NCBI GenBank assembly: GCA_031289695.1
Contig: JAITPA010000008.1
Location: 1-64,000, forward strand
From: Holosporales bacterium
Lineage (GTDB): Bacteria; Pseudomonadota; Alphaproteobacteria; RUG11792
DNA: 64,000 nucleotides
Reading direction: 5' to 3'
Of this stretch, positions 24,291 through 33,914 are shown piece after piece. The translations under genes and the position numbers were made by a program. The notes below the pieces were generated by a model. The model saw only the letters and a list, made by a program, of their open reading frames with translations. It had not been told where the DNA came from and did not search any database. The number at the start of each line of letters is the position of its first letter. The first letter of the stretch is position 1.

Positions 24291-24668
24291 ATGATTCTTG
24301 GGCTTGGCGTCGATATCGTTGATATAAATCGAATTGAGCGTCTTGCCAATAGATTTCCTGAGAGATTCAGAAGTAAGCTGTTTACCGGTCGGGAGGTAGA
24401 ATTCTGTGACAGGAGGAAAGAGGCGGTTGCGTCTTTCGCTAAAATCTTTGCCATTAAAGAAGCGACTGTGAAGGCTATTTCTGATATTCATGGAATCGGT
24501 TGGAAAGATGTTGAGGTGACGCATGACTCCAATGGAAAACCTCTAGTGAATCTTTTTGGAAATGCTCTAGAGAATTCGATGAAGAAGGTCGACGGGTTTT
24601 CGATATTAGCATCTGTTAGCGATGAAAAGAACTATGCAGTTGCGCTTGTGGTGATAGAGTCCATCTGA
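24291..24668 (+). CDS. acpS: Holo-[acyl-carrier-protein] synthase
   Basis: 125 residues. AcpS attaches the 4'-phosphopantetheine arm to acyl carrier protein. GLGVDIVDINRIERL carries the conserved Asp, LFTGREVEFC follows, and FAKIFAIKEATVKAIS holds the catalytic Lys-Glu (family AxRFAxKEAxxKAL; the arginine is isoleucine here). It starts one base after rpsR and its TGA overlaps the dxr ATG, so it is translationally coupled. Confidence 0.93.
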   Translation: MILGLGVDIVDINRIERLANRFPERFRSKLFTGREVEFCDRRKEAVASFAKIFAIKEATVKAISDIHGIGWKDVEVTHDSNGKPLVNLFGNALENSMKKVDGFSILASVSDEKNYAVALVVIESI

Positions 24669-25777
24669 TGTCAAAAACCATCAGTATTTTTGGGTCGAGT
24701 GGAATTATAGGTCGTAAGGCCGTCGAAATAGCTACGTCAAACGGGTTCGAGATCATCGCTATCGTCGGAAATAAAAATCATAAAGAGATAATAGATCAGG
24801 CGTTGAGGTGTAAACCGAGATATGTAGGTGTTTCAGATGAAAGGTCGGTTAAAGAGGTTAGAGCGGCACTAAGTGGTGTAGAAGTAATTTCTGGTAGTGA
24901 CATAGAAAATCTCGCTCAACTTCCAGTTGATTGCTGTGTTATGGCTATTTCTGGGATTGCGAGTCTAATGCCGACATTCAAATGTTTGGGGTATGCAAAA
25001 AGGCTGGCGATAGCGAGCAAGGAGGCAATTATTCTTGGTGGTGATTTATTGATTGATATAGCAAAAAAGAATAATACTGAAATCATTCCGGTGGATTCAG
25101 AACACAACGCTATTTTTCAATGTTTACAAGCGGAGAATAGGATAAACATATCTGAGATAATTCTAACAGCTTCCGGTGGCATCTTCAGGGATTTCGAAGA
25201 AGTGGAGTTGGCTGATGTCACCTTGGATCAGGCAATCAAAAATCCTAATTGGATAATGGGTCAGAAGATTACAATAGATTCAGCAACGATGATGAATAAA
25301 GCGATGGAAATTATTGAAGCAGCTTATCTGTTTAATTGGCCAATAGATAATATAAAAGCACTGATCCATTGTGAATCTATTATTCATGGATTGATAAAAT
25401 TTTCGAATAATTCATTGAAGGCATTGATGTCTTTTCCAGATATGTCTATTCCAATTTCATATGCCATCAACTACGGAGATATCACGAGATGCAGTTCAGA
25501 AGAAATTGATCTTGCAAAGGTTGGAACTTTGACTTTTAGAGAAGCAAAGGAATGGCAGAAAAGAAATATAAACCTGGCATATGAGGTATTTAAAGGTAAG
25601 AGGGTCATAGTATTTGTTGCGGCAAATGATATATCGGTATCAAAATTTATGAATAGAGAAATTGGATTTAATGATATTTATAATAATATAATGCAAATTT
25701 TGGAAAAATCAAAAGAAGAAATGGTTAAATCAATATCAGATATCATTGATATATATTCAATTAATTTGGTGAATTAA
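24668..25777 (+). CDS. dxr: 1-deoxy-D-xylulose 5-phosphate reductoisomerase
   Basis: 369 residues, second step of the MEP route to isoprenoids, feeding undecaprenyl phosphate for wall synthesis. NADPH site ISIFGSSGIIGRKAVEI; metal site PVDSEHNAIFQCL; LTASGGIFRDF; NPNWIMGQKITIDSATMMNKAMEIIEA. The usual HPQSxxHS motif is HCESIIHGLIKF here, and several later blocks drift (SFPDMSIPI retained). All core acidic and histidine residues visible are kept, so the enzyme is probably active but fast-evolving. Start codon overlaps the acpS stop. Confidence 0.93.
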   Translation: MSKTISIFGSSGIIGRKAVEIATSNGFEIIAIVGNKNHKEIIDQALRCKPRYVGVSDERSVKEVRAALSGVEVISGSDIENLAQLPVDCCVMAISGIASLMPTFKCLGYAKRLAIASKEAIILGGDLLIDIAKKNNTEIIPVDSEHNAIFQCLQAENRINISEIILTASGGIFRDFEEVELADVTLDQAIKNPNWIMGQKITIDSATMMNKAMEIIEAAYLFNWPIDNIKALIHCESIIHGLIKFSNNSLKALMSFPDMSIPISYAINYGDITRCSSEEIDLAKVGTLTFREAKEWQKRNINLAYEVFKGKRVIVFVAANDISVSKFMNREIGFNDIYNNIMQILEKSKEEMVKSISDIIDIYSINLVN

Positions 25778-25893
25778 CATTCGCGAGCAGAAAATTGAAT
25801 AAATTCCTTAAAGACTGAAGAAACGTTTCATTGAATATCTTTCTCATTTAATTTATAATACATAGATTGGTGTCTTTAATTTATTTTCGATAA

Positions 25894-26811
25894 TTGTCTC
25901 ACATTCCTGTCTTGCTTTCAGAAACGATCAGAATTCTGGCTCCGAGGGATGGAGCTAGGGTCCTGGACTGTACATTCGGTGGGGGAGGGCATGCAGTCGC
26001 GATTTTGGAAGCTGCTGATTGTCGTGTTCTTGGATGCGACCGTGATCCAGACGCCATTTTGAGGGCTCGAGAGGTGAAGGCAACATATAACGACAGATTT
26101 GACTTTAGACAGTTGAAATTTTCGGATCTTTACGAAGCCTTGGAAAGTCACCCAAAATTTGATGGTGTTCTATTTGACTTCGGAATATCGTCGTTTCAGG
26201 TTGACAATGCCTCGAGGGGGTTTTCTTTTTCAAGGGAAGGGCCTTTGGATATGAGGATGTCTGCAAGTGGTCTGTCCGCTTATGACGTAGTAAATTCGTT
26301 CTCTGAAAACGATATCGCAAGAATTATTCATATGTATGGTGATGAGCCGTATCGTAGATCAGGTAAGATCGCCATGAAGATCGTGAGAACAAGGGAGCTG
26401 GATCTAATAAGAACTACAACTGAACTTCGTGAGATTGTGAAATCTGCGCTTGGTTTTGAGGTGATTCACAAGAGGTATTCCAACGTCGATGTTGCAACAA
26501 AAACATTTCAGGCGATTCGTATATTTGTGAATGATGAGTTAAGAGAGATAGATTGCGCTCTATCACAGTTGCCAAAGATCCTGAATAACAAAGCCAGGGT
26601 AGCGACAATTTCGTTCCACTCTCTAGAGGATAGGATAGTGAAAAACTGGGCAAAGTTAAGCAACGACGGCTTTGTATCGATAACAAAACCTGCCATTAGA
26701 ACAACGAAGGAAGAGATTTTATCGAATCCGAGATCTAGGTCTGCAATACTCCGTGGATTCGAATATAATTGTAATTGGGGAGATGTTGATAACGGAGACT
26801 TTACGAGATGA
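25894..26811 (+). CDS. rsmH: 16S rRNA (cytosine-1402-N4)-methyltransferase
   Basis: 305 residues. The protein must start MSHIPVLLSETIRIL to match the family, and the only codon there is TTG at 25894; no ATG is available. SAM site VLDCTFGGGGHAVAIL, then LGCDRDPDAI, VLFDFGISSFQVDNASRGFSFSREGPLDMRM and the C-terminal ATISFHSLEDRIVKNW block. First gene of the division cluster rsmH-ftsL-ftsI, the normal dcw order (mraZ is absent). Its last bases overlap ftsL (ATGA). Confidence 0.95.
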   Translation: MSHIPVLLSETIRILAPRDGARVLDCTFGGGGHAVAILEAADCRVLGCDRDPDAILRAREVKATYNDRFDFRQLKFSDLYEALESHPKFDGVLFDFGISSFQVDNASRGFSFSREGPLDMRMSASGLSAYDVVNSFSENDIARIIHMYGDEPYRRSGKIAMKIVRTRELDLIRTTTELREIVKSALGFEVIHKRYSNVDVATKTFQAIRIFVNDELREIDCALSQLPKILNNKARVATISFHSLEDRIVKNWAKLSNDGFVSITKPAIRTTKEEILSNPRSRSAILRGFEYNCNWGDVDNGDFTR

Positions 26812-27164
26812 ATAAATCTGTCGTTGTATCTTTGTTGACTTTAATTGCCGTTGGTATTTGCGTTTCAAGGCTTAAGTATGAGGTAGTTTTTTTAAGGAAT
26901 AGATTGAAGGAGATAAATCAATCGATAGAGAAATACTCTGATGATATAAAAATATATACCGCAGAGTGGGCATGTTTAAATGATCCAAAAAGATTAAAGA
27001 TGCTGGCGGAGAAGCACCTAAAAGGCATGAGGCCTATGGAACAGAGGCAAAGAATAAGTTATAAAAAGCTCATCGAAAGTGACTTCGAGAAAAGTTTCAA
27101 AGAAGCGTTTAAGTCGTTTATTGATAGTACGTTGGATAAAGATGAATTGGAACCAGGGAGATAG
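26808..27164 (+). CDS. ftsL: Cell-division protein FtsL-like
   Basis: 118 residues: one N-terminal transmembrane helix (VVVSLLTLIAVGICVSRLKY), then a coiled coil (LRNRLKEINQSIEKYSDDI) and the W-x-x-L-N-D-P-x-R-L motif (AEWACLNDPKRLKMLAEKHL) seen in alphaproteobacterial FtsL. The position between rsmH and ftsI, overlapping both by a few bases, supports the call. The C-terminal tail is long and charged. FtsL pairs with FtsB and FtsQ. Confidence 0.88.
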   Translation: MNKSVVVSLLTLIAVGICVSRLKYEVVFLRNRLKEINQSIEKYSDDIKIYTAEWACLNDPKRLKMLAEKHLKGMRPMEQRQRISYKKLIESDFEKSFKEAFKSFIDSTLDKDELEPGR

Positions 27165-28879
27165 TGAGTTTGTTGTTGAAAAAAATATTTACATTTCTTT
27201 TTGATGGCTTTGCTATTTGGCGAAAAATCAAGGATCATTCCACTTTGATGAAACGTCTGAGGGCTAGGTTGGTATTTTCAGTTGTCTGTTGTGTTTCTGT
27301 GTTCACTGGAATTTCTTATAGACTGGCAGACATCATGGTCTTTAGCAAATTTCGAACGTGCAAGTCGTTGAAGTTTGAGCAAGAAAAGGTTGTGAGAAAA
27401 GCGGACGTCGTTGATAGAAATGGGGAATTATTGGCGACCAGTATTGCAACTATGTCTTGTTATGCCGATCCGTCTGCTGTGATTGATGTTGATGATGCCG
27501 CTAACAAATTAGCTAAAATTCCAGGCATGCCTGTTCCTGAGAAAATTAAGCAAAAGCTTACCGATAAAAAGAAACACTTCGTCTGGTTACTAAGGCATGT
27601 TGCTCCAAAGAATCAGGAACATGTCATGGACCTTGGCGTTCCAGGAATCCATTTTCAAAAAGACTATAAGAGGATATATATTCATGGAAATCTGTTTTCT
27701 CACATAGTTGGATGTAGTGATATAGACGGCGTAGGAGTATGTGGTCTGGAAAAAAGTTTTTCAGACAAACTGATGAAAGCTGGCAAATCGCAGAGGAAGC
27801 GTCTTGCTACAACACTCGATGTGCGACTGCAAGCCATATTGCACGAATGTCTAAAAGACTCCGTTGAAAAATTTAAGGCAGCCGGAGGAAATGGAATATT
27901 GATGTCCACGAATGGAGAGATCTTGGCAATTGTATCGTTACCTGATTTTGACCCAAACAACTTGAGAAACTCAGAAATGGCAGCTATGTTCAATAGAAAT
28001 ACACTCGGGGTCTTCGAGCAGGGATCGATCCTAAAAATACTAAATGTGGCGATAGCTTTGGATTCAGGGTCAGCTGGGCTAGGGTCTGTGTTTGATGCAT
28101 CAGAGCCAATTAGAATCGGTAGATTTCGGGTAAGTGATTTTCGAGGAAAAAGACGACCACTCACATTGGCCGAAGCTTTTGTGTTTTCTTCAAATATAGC
28201 GTCCGCAAAGATTGCACAAAATTTCGGTGGGGCAGTGCAAAGAGCTTACATGAAAAAGTTTGGAATGTTTGATATGGTTCATCTAGAAATTCCAGAAATT
28301 GGAAAACCAATAGTTCCTAAAAATTGGAGTGATGCAACGACAATGACGGTGGCATATGGATATGGCCTCGCTATATCCCCGCTTCAATTACTTACCTCCG
28401 TGTCTTCGATAGTTAATGATGGCATCAAAGTCTCTCCGACGTTGATATACGGAAAAAAGCAGAAACTCGAGGACTGCGTGAGGCTCATATCACCCAAAAC
28501 CTCAAAGGCAGTGAGAGATTTGATGAGGGCGGTCGTGTGCCATGGAACAGCTAGAAAATCAGCGATAGAGGGAGCAGACATTTTTGGCAAGACTGGAACG
28601 GCCTATAAGGTGCAGGGTAAGGGATATGGATCGGAAGGTGGCAGAAAAAGAATAACGACATTTATAGGAGGCTTTCCAAAAAACAAGCCAGAATATATGC
28701 TTCTAATTTCTCTCGATGATCCAAAGGCGATTGAAGAAACTCACGGCTTCGCAACAGCTGGTAACAACGTTGCACCGACTGCAAAAAATATTTTTCAGCG
28801 TATAATCCCAATGTTATACAACGGTGAAAAACCAGATGATTCAAATCTCCATGTTCTGAAATATATTAGAATTAACTGA
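27164..28879 (+). CDS. ftsI: Septal peptidoglycan transpeptidase FtsI (PBP3)
   Basis: 571 residues from a GTG that overlaps the ftsL stop. A short cytoplasmic part and one transmembrane helix (LVFSVVCCVSVFTGISYRLA), a PBP dimer domain (ADVVDRNGELLATSI), then the transpeptidase domain with SILK in EQGSILKILN (catalytic serine), SSN in FSSNIASAKIA, and KTGT in FGKTGTAYKV. All three active-site motifs are present; the usual EPGS is EQGS. murE, normally next, is missing; the operon ends here. Confidence 0.94.
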   Translation: MSLLLKKIFTFLFDGFAIWRKIKDHSTLMKRLRARLVFSVVCCVSVFTGISYRLADIMVFSKFRTCKSLKFEQEKVVRKADVVDRNGELLATSIATMSCYADPSAVIDVDDAANKLAKIPGMPVPEKIKQKLTDKKKHFVWLLRHVAPKNQEHVMDLGVPGIHFQKDYKRIYIHGNLFSHIVGCSDIDGVGVCGLEKSFSDKLMKAGKSQRKRLATTLDVRLQAILHECLKDSVEKFKAAGGNGILMSTNGEILAIVSLPDFDPNNLRNSEMAAMFNRNTLGVFEQGSILKILNVAIALDSGSAGLGSVFDASEPIRIGRFRVSDFRGKRRPLTLAEAFVFSSNIASAKIAQNFGGAVQRAYMKKFGMFDMVHLEIPEIGKPIVPKNWSDATTMTVAYGYGLAISPLQLLTSVSSIVNDGIKVSPTLIYGKKQKLEDCVRLISPKTSKAVRDLMRAVVCHGTARKSAIEGADIFGKTGTAYKVQGKGYGSEGGRKRITTFIGGFPKNKPEYMLLISLDDPKAIEETHGFATAGNNVAPTAKNIFQRIIPMLYNGEKPDDSNLHVLKYIRIN

Positions 28880-28984
28880 TGTTCCAATAAGATTCCATCC
28901 CAATATGTTTCCGATACTAACCAACTGTACAAACAGTTCCTTGTCGTGTTATTCTTCGACTTTTTTCACAGTTTTTAAGGTGTG

Positions 28985-29160
28985 GAGGTTGTACCGTCTC
29001 CGACATCAACGTGGCCTGTTTCTGCAGCAGTCCATACCCTGATTTGATTACTTCTTTCGGCGGCGACTTCGTGTTCAAATTTCTTTATCCATTTAACTAT
29101 GGTCTGATATCTATAAAACGGTTATACATTTTACTCATCATTCTAGCAATTCTAATGAAG
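28985..29160 (-). mobile_element. Decayed IS1-like InsA remnant downstream of atpG
   Basis: Minus-strand reading gives FIRIARMMSKMYNRF and, one frame off, RYQTIVKWIKKFEHEVAA then ERSNQIRVWTAAE. Together this is the IRRIARMxG...QTVxxWIKKFE helix-turn-helix pattern of IS1-type InsA with a frameshift in the middle. There is no intact frame, no clear ends. It lies immediately after the atpG stop, where atpD would be expected. Confidence 0.5.
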
Positions 29161-29162
29161 GC

Positions 29163-30011
29163 CTATCTGACTGCTTCCATACTTGAAACTATCTCAGTTA
29201 GTTCTTGAGTGATCTTGTCCTGTCTTATCCTGTTGTATAGGGTTTTCAGGTTCCCGCTCATATCTTTAGCGCTCTTAACTGAATTATCCATCGTCATTAC
29301 TCTTGCTGAAAACTCGGAAATTAAATGTTCGGTGATAAGACCAGTAAGGATCTTCGAGAGATACATCCTAAATATATCATCTATAAATTCCAATCTATTA
29401 CCTTCTATTTCAGTCTGATTTAATTTTACAGCCTGAATTTCATTGACAGGAAGAATTTTGGAAACCTTCGCTTTTTGAACGATAGCATTCTGAAATTCGC
29501 CGCTTACAATATATACATCTGTGACATTGTGTGTCAACACATACTCAAACGTCAATTTTGACAGCATTTCAGATGCGCAACTGATATCGCGCAATGACGT
29601 TGGTCTATCAAGCGATATATCGTCGCAACTGTTTTGGTTTATTGGATTTCTTTTTTTTCCAAAAACTTCGATATATGCACCTTCATGCAATTTAGCCAAC
29701 TCAAATGCCTTCTCAGTAATCAACTGATTAAATGAACCACAAAATCCTTGATCCGTAGAAAAAACCAAAATCAATTTTTTGCCATTTGTTCTGTTGAACC
29801 AGTGCTCATGAAGAAATTCCTCGTTATATATACATTCCATAACCGCTATCGAAAACATCTCAAAAAGCCGTTCTGCACATGTCTTTGAGTATTTGTTAAT
29901 ACAATTAAATTTCGCTAGCTTAACTGTTGAGACCATTTTCATTGAACTAGTAGCTTTGATGATATTATCAATAGTCTTAATTCGATTTTTTATCGTTTTT
30001 AAAGTTTCCAT
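29163..30011 (-). CDS. atpG: ATP synthase F1 subunit gamma
   Basis: About 282 residues. METLKTIKNRIKTIDNIIKATSSMKMVSTVKL is the typical N-terminal coiled coil of the rotor stalk; VFSTDQGFCGSFNQLI and the C-terminal ARVMTMDNSVKSAKDMSGNLKTLYNRIRQDKITQELTEIVSS helix complete it. The ATG at 30011, two bases after the atpA stop, is chosen over an upstream start at 30041. Normally followed by atpD-atpC; here an IS remnant follows and those genes are not in the window. Confidence 0.95.
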   Translation of the reverse strand: METLKTIKNRIKTIDNIIKATSSMKMVSTVKLAKFNCINKYSKTCAERLFEMFSIAVMECIYNEEFLHEHWFNRTNGKKLILVFSTDQGFCGSFNQLITEKAFELAKLHEGAYIEVFGKKRNPINQNSCDDISLDRPTSLRDISCASEMLSKLTFEYVLTHNVTDVYIVSGEFQNAIVQKAKVSKILPVNEIQAVKLNQTEIEGNRLEFIDDIFRMYLSKILTGLITEHLISEFSARVMTMDNSVKSAKDMSGNLKTLYNRIRQDKITQELTEIVSSMEAVR

Positions 30012-30013
30012 TG

Positions 30014-31573
30014 CTAGACCGATCTGGAAACAACTTCCCACTGCGTTTTGAACTTCTTCATAAACAAATTAAGCTCTGTTTTTATCTCTTCTGAAAGTTC
30101 ATTTTTTTGCTCTATGGACTCTAGGATGTTTGTTTCCTTTCTTATGTGTTGAAGTAGCAACTCTTCGAATTCCTTGATACGTTTGGTTTCAACGCATTTT
30201 AGGTATCCACGATCTGCTGCGTATAATACAACAACGTGCTCTGAATTTCGTAGTACTACGTACTGCGGTTGTTTTAAGATTTCTACGATTTTCTCACCAT
30301 TAGTCAAAAGCTCTTTTGTAGCACTATCTAAATCGCTGCTAAATTGAGAAAAAGCCAATAACTCATTGTATTGGGCCATCCAAATTTTAATGTTGCTAGC
30401 AACGGCTTTCATAGCCCTCGTCTGAGCGGCTGACCCAACCCTGCTAACTGAAACACCAATGTTAATTGCCGGCCTAACTCCCTTGAAAAACAAGTCTGTT
30501 TCCAAAAAAAGCTGTCCGTCAGTTATGGAAATAACATTGGTCGGGATATAGGCCGCCACGTCTCCAGCTTGGGTTTCAACGATTGGAAGAGCGGTTAAAG
30601 ATCCTCCACCATTGGCCTTCGACAATTTAGCCGCTCTTTCAAGTAATCTTGAGTGAAGGTAAAAAATATCTCCTGGAAATGCCTCTCTGCCTGGAGGGCG
30701 TCGTAATAGGAGAGATATCTGTCTGTAGGCCACAGCATGCTTTGTCAGATCATCGTAGATGATGAGGGCGTGCATCCCGTGATCCCTGAAGTACTCTCCC
30801 ATGGAACATGCCGTGTATGGAGCTATGTATTGCATGGATGCCGGATCAGAAGCCGTTGCGGCTACAACGATTGAATAATCCATTGCACCGTGATCTTTCA
30901 GAGTTTGGACGATTCGCGCAACGGAAGACCTTTTCTGCCCTATGGCTACATAAATGCAATAAACCTTCTCACTCTCTGAAACTTTGTCATTGTATTTTTT
31001 CTGATTAATTATCGTATCAATAGCAATCGCAGTTTTGCCGGTTTGCCTATCGCCTATAATAAGTTCTCTCTGGCCTCGACCTATTGGAAATAGAGCATCA
31101 ACCACCCTAATACCAGTTAGCATTGGCTCGTTGATGGTCTGTCTATCAATAATTCCTGGGGCAGCATTTTCCATGTTGTACTTCACAACATTTGTTATCG
31201 GCTCGCTCGAATCGATCGGATCACCAAAAGCGTCAACAACCCGACCTAGAAGGCCAATACCAACATTCACATCGACTATGCGGTACGTTCTCTTCGCTAC
31301 GTCTTTTTCTTTAACTTTAGAGTCATCTCCAACTACGATAACTCCAACGTTGTCTGATTCCAGATTTGTGGCGATCGCCTTGACTGTCTCTCCTGTTTCT
31401 GAAGAGACAATATCAACCAGCTCGCCAAGCTTAACATTCTCCAGGCCAAAAATTCTTGCGATCCCATCGCCAACTGATAACACATACCCAGTTTCTGAGA
31501 CATCGACCTGTGCCGAAAACTCAGATATTCTATCTTGCAAAATGTTTGATATTTCTACTGCTTTAATTCTCAT
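30014..31573 (-). CDS. atpA: ATP synthase F1 subunit alpha
   Basis: 519 residues. The Walker A motif [14 protein letters not shown], the regulatory-site surroundings and the [14 protein letters not shown] segment are intact, as are [47 protein letters not shown] and the SVSRVG arginine-finger region. Full length. It overlaps the end of atpH by four bases. Confidence 0.97.
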   Translation of the reverse strand: MRIKAVEISNILQDRISEFSAQVDVSETGYVLSVGDGIARIFGLENVKLGELVDIVSSETGETVKAIATNLESDNVGVIVVGDDSKVKEKDVAKRTYRIVDVNVGIGLLGRVVDAFGDPIDSSEPITNVVKYNMENAAPGIIDRQTINEPMLTGIRVVDALFPIGRGQRELIIGDRQTGKTAIAIDTIINQKKYNDKVSESEKVYCIYVAIGQKRSSVARIVQTLKDHGAMDYSIVVAATASDPASMQYIAPYTACSMGEYFRDHGMHALIIYDDLTKHAVAYRQISLLLRRPPGREAFPGDIFYLHSRLLERAAKLSKANGGGSLTALPIVETQAGDVAAYIPTNVISITDGQLFLETDLFFKGVRPAINIGVSVSRVGSAAQTRAMKAVASNIKIWMAQYNELLAFSQFSSDLDSATKELLTNGEKIVEILKQPQYVVLRNSEHVVVLYAADRGYLKCVETKRIKEFEELLLQHIRKETNILESIEQKNELSEEIKTELNLFMKKFKTQWEVVSRSV

Positions 31574-32154
31574 TTCGTCACACTTTCAATTTTTAGATTT
31601 TTATAAAATTTCGATAATTGCTTTAACTGGGCAAATGCCGAAGCATCGATCGCTACCTCCTCAGATGATATCTTTATCCCGGCCAGTATTTTCTCGTTGA
31701 TCTTATATGTTATTATAGCCTTCTCACTGAAGAGTTTTGCAACTAATTTTTTAGCCCGTTCTTTTTGCTCTGGAAGAAGCTCAACTACAGATGAAATCAC
31801 GACGTTTCTCATATCCTTGTGTTTTGCAAAAGCAACGGTATACACGTGTCTTATCCTGTTCATTATGTTAAATCTACGATTGGCTACAACCTGTCTAATG
31901 AACGCTAAAAATACCGGGCAGAATGAGAGATGGTCTCCCACAGCGTTCCAGCCTATATCTAAATCATTCACAGAAAGGCATCCGCTCGTCAGCAACTTTT
32001 TCAACGACTGATTGTTTTTAAAGAAAATTTCAAGCTTGGCAAAATTGTCAAAGATGGGTTCAAGACACTCGGTTTTTAGCCCTTCATTGAATAGCGCCTT
32101 CGCATACCTTCCAGCTAAAGATGTAAACAAAACATTGAGACTATTTATGTGCAC
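31570..32154 (-). CDS. atpH: ATP synthase F1 subunit delta
   Basis: 194 residues. Opens with [16 protein letters not shown] (family xxRYAxALFxLA), helical N-terminal domain, then a C-terminal domain with [45 protein letters not shown], the usual delta/OSCP ending. First gene of the atpH-atpA-atpG unit; the F0 genes are elsewhere, as is common in Alphaproteobacteria. Confidence 0.93.
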   Translation of the reverse strand: MHINSLNVLFTSLAGRYAKALFNEGLKTECLEPIFDNFAKLEIFFKNNQSLKKLLTSGCLSVNDLDIGWNAVGDHLSFCPVFLAFIRQVVANRRFNIMNRIRHVYTVAFAKHKDMRNVVISSVVELLPEQKERAKKLVAKLFSEKAIITYKINEKILAGIKISSEEVAIDASAFAQLKQLSKFYKNLKIESVTK

Positions 32155-32187
32155 TATAAATTACAGATAATTCCTCTTCACAGATAC

Positions 32188-32217
32188 ATTATAGCACCAA
32201 TGAGGGGCTATAAGCAA
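32188..32217 (-). promoter_or_regulatory. Candidate promoter of atpHAG
   Basis: On the minus strand TTGCTT (32217-32212), an 18-bp spacer, then a perfect TATAAT (32193-32188), about 34 bp before the atpH ATG. The -35 box lies in an imperfect 19-bp tandem repeat (32200-32237), TGAGG(G/T)GCTA(T/C)AAGCAAA, that overlaps the end of gspF. Confidence 0.45.
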
Positions 32218-32226
32218 ATTGAGGTG

Positions 32227-33390
32227 CTACAAGCAAAAGTCCAAATTCGAGTACATTGGAACAATCACAGAGTATGCTATGAGCACCAGCAGAATCCCTA
32301 TGAAGGCTATTGTAATGGGCTGTATCATTGAAATGATTTTTTTGGATTTATCCTTAAGCTTTAGCCTCAACATATCTGCTCCGACTTTAAACGTTGGCCA
32401 GAGATCTCCAGATGCCTCTCCAGTTGAGATTATGGAAACCTCATAGTTGCTGAAGAGTCCGCTTTTGCCCATTGAATCAGATAGGTTATTGCCGTTTTTT
32501 ATCGACTCCGAGATGGCCATAATGGCATCTGAGTTTTCAACACTTGCGACGCATTCAAGTCCTTCTATCAAATGCACTTTTTCCTTAAGCAACATTTCCA
32601 TTGCAGTAAAAAAATTCATAGCAAATATCTCACGACTCATAGTTGCAGCAATTGGTATTTTGCGTAGTAGTTTTTCTCTAATAGACTTATTCGATATTGA
32701 ACGAGAAAGCCAAACTATTAAAGTAAACAAAAATATTGTAATATAGAGGAAATATTGAGATAAAAATGAGCTTAGAGCTATTACTATCTTAGTAAGCAAC
32801 GGAAGGCTAACATCGAGTTCTGCAAAAAGATCCGCAAATTTTGGAACAATAACTATAAGCCAAAATAACATCACACAAAACACACAGAAAAATAAAATTA
32901 TTGGATATCTAACAGCATTTTTTATTTTCTTTGTTATTTCAACTTTATTTAATAAATACTCAATAATTTTTTGTAATGCCTCTGGCAAGCCAGAAGTTTT
33001 TTCAGCTATTTCAATTGTCTTCACACTTAGCTTATCAAAAAATAAATCAAACTTAGAAAGAGATATTGATAAAGTACATCCATCTTTTATGCTTGAAAGA
33101 ATGCTCAAAACAATTGTCTTTGCTTCGTGGTCCATAAAAATCTGCGACACAATATCTAAGGCTGTTGGAAGGTCAAGACTATTGCCGATGAGTTGGCGGA
33201 GGTGAGTTAGGAATGGGATAGTGAAATCTTCAATTGGTTTCTTTATTGAGGTTTTGCTTGAAGTAGCTGATATGAAAAGCAATCCTTTATTCTTTAAAGT
33301 TTTCTTAAGATCATTTTCATTTAATTCGGCTTGAATTCCGTTTACTACAATGCCGTCTTTATTGAGAGCTTTAAATTTGAAAAGAATCAT
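32227..33390 (-). CDS. Type II secretion / type IV pilus inner-membrane protein (GspF/PilC family)
   Basis: 387 residues with the two-domain GspF layout: FKFKALNKDGIVVNGI at the N terminus, a first F domain (FLTHLRQLIGNSLDLPTAL...), a long membrane helix (YPIILFFCVFCVMLFWLIVIVPKF), a second F domain (FAMNFFTAMEMLLKEKVHLIEGL...) with ISTGEASGDL, and a final helix (MIQPITIAFIGILLVLIAYSVIVPMY). The protein forms the inner-membrane platform for pseudopilus or pilus assembly. No ATPase, pilin or secretin gene is nearby, so its partners lie elsewhere or are lost. Confidence 0.9.
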   Translation of the reverse strand: MILFKFKALNKDGIVVNGIQAELNENDLKKTLKNKGLLFISATSSKTSIKKPIEDFTIPFLTHLRQLIGNSLDLPTALDIVSQIFMDHEAKTIVLSILSSIKDGCTLSISLSKFDLFFDKLSVKTIEIAEKTSGLPEALQKIIEYLLNKVEITKKIKNAVRYPIILFFCVFCVMLFWLIVIVPKFADLFAELDVSLPLLTKIVIALSSFLSQYFLYITIFLFTLIVWLSRSISNKSIREKLLRKIPIAATMSREIFAMNFFTAMEMLLKEKVHLIEGLECVASVENSDAIMAISESIKNGNNLSDSMGKSGLFSNYEVSIISTGEASGDLWPTFKVGADMLRLKLKDKSKKIISMIQPITIAFIGILLVLIAYSVIVPMYSNLDFCL

Positions 33391-33509
33391 GAAAAATTAT
33401 CGTCGAAAATATGTTTGTACTAACTTTGAATTTTACTCTTTTGCCCATTTAGTTTATGTAAATTTCTTGGTAGAATGTCTGTTAGGTCTCTGATTTTTTG
33501 GTGGAATAA

Positions 33510-33914
33510 ATGGCAAAAAAAGTGGAACACTATTTGACCAATGAGCAGTTGGAGTATTTTCGCGGGAAACTCCTAAACTGGAAATCCGAATTGCTTAAAG
33601 AAAGCGAAGAAGTCAAAGAAGTTTTGGAAGAAAAAAACTTCGAACCTGACGTAATCGACACTGCCTGCAATACAGTAAATCAGGCTTTTGAGCTTAGAAC
33701 AAAGGATAGAGCCAGGAAGTTAATCAAAAAAATTGACCAGGCCATTGCAAAGATTGATGATGGGACCTACGGATACTGCGAAGAAACCGGAGAACCTATA
33801 GGAATCAGAAGACTCGAGGCAAGACCAGTAGCCACGCTTTGTATAGAAGCCCAAGAACGACATGAAAAAATGGAAAGAGATTACAGAGAAGACGTGCTCA
33901 ATGACCAGCAATAG
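33510..33914 (+). CDS. dksA: RNA polymerase-binding transcription factor DksA
   Basis: 134 residues. A coiled coil with the DVIDTA tip (family DxxDxA) that enters the polymerase secondary channel, then YGYCEETGEPIGIRRLEARP and ATLCIEAQERHE. Only two of the four zinc-finger cysteines remain (C...C, with Thr and Ala in the others), as in many alphaproteobacterial DksA proteins. It acts with ppGpp on rRNA and amino-acid promoters. The era start lies inside its last codons. Confidence 0.94.
   Translation: MAKKVEHYLTNEQLEYFRGKLLNWKSELLKESEEVKEVLEEKNFEPDVIDTACNTVNQAFELRTKDRARKLIKKIDQAIAKIDDGTYGYCEETGEPIGIRRLEARPVATLCIEAQERHEKMERDYREDVLNDQQ

Noticed and set aside
29011-29208. Plus-strand 65-residue frame downstream of ftsI
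   Set aside because: It overlaps atpG and a minus-strand IS1 remnant, has no family match or ribosome site, and its composition is not protein-like.
32227-33390. Complete type II secretion or pilus locus
   Set aside because: Only a lone GspF/PilC-like protein is present; no GspE, pilin or secretin genes are nearby.
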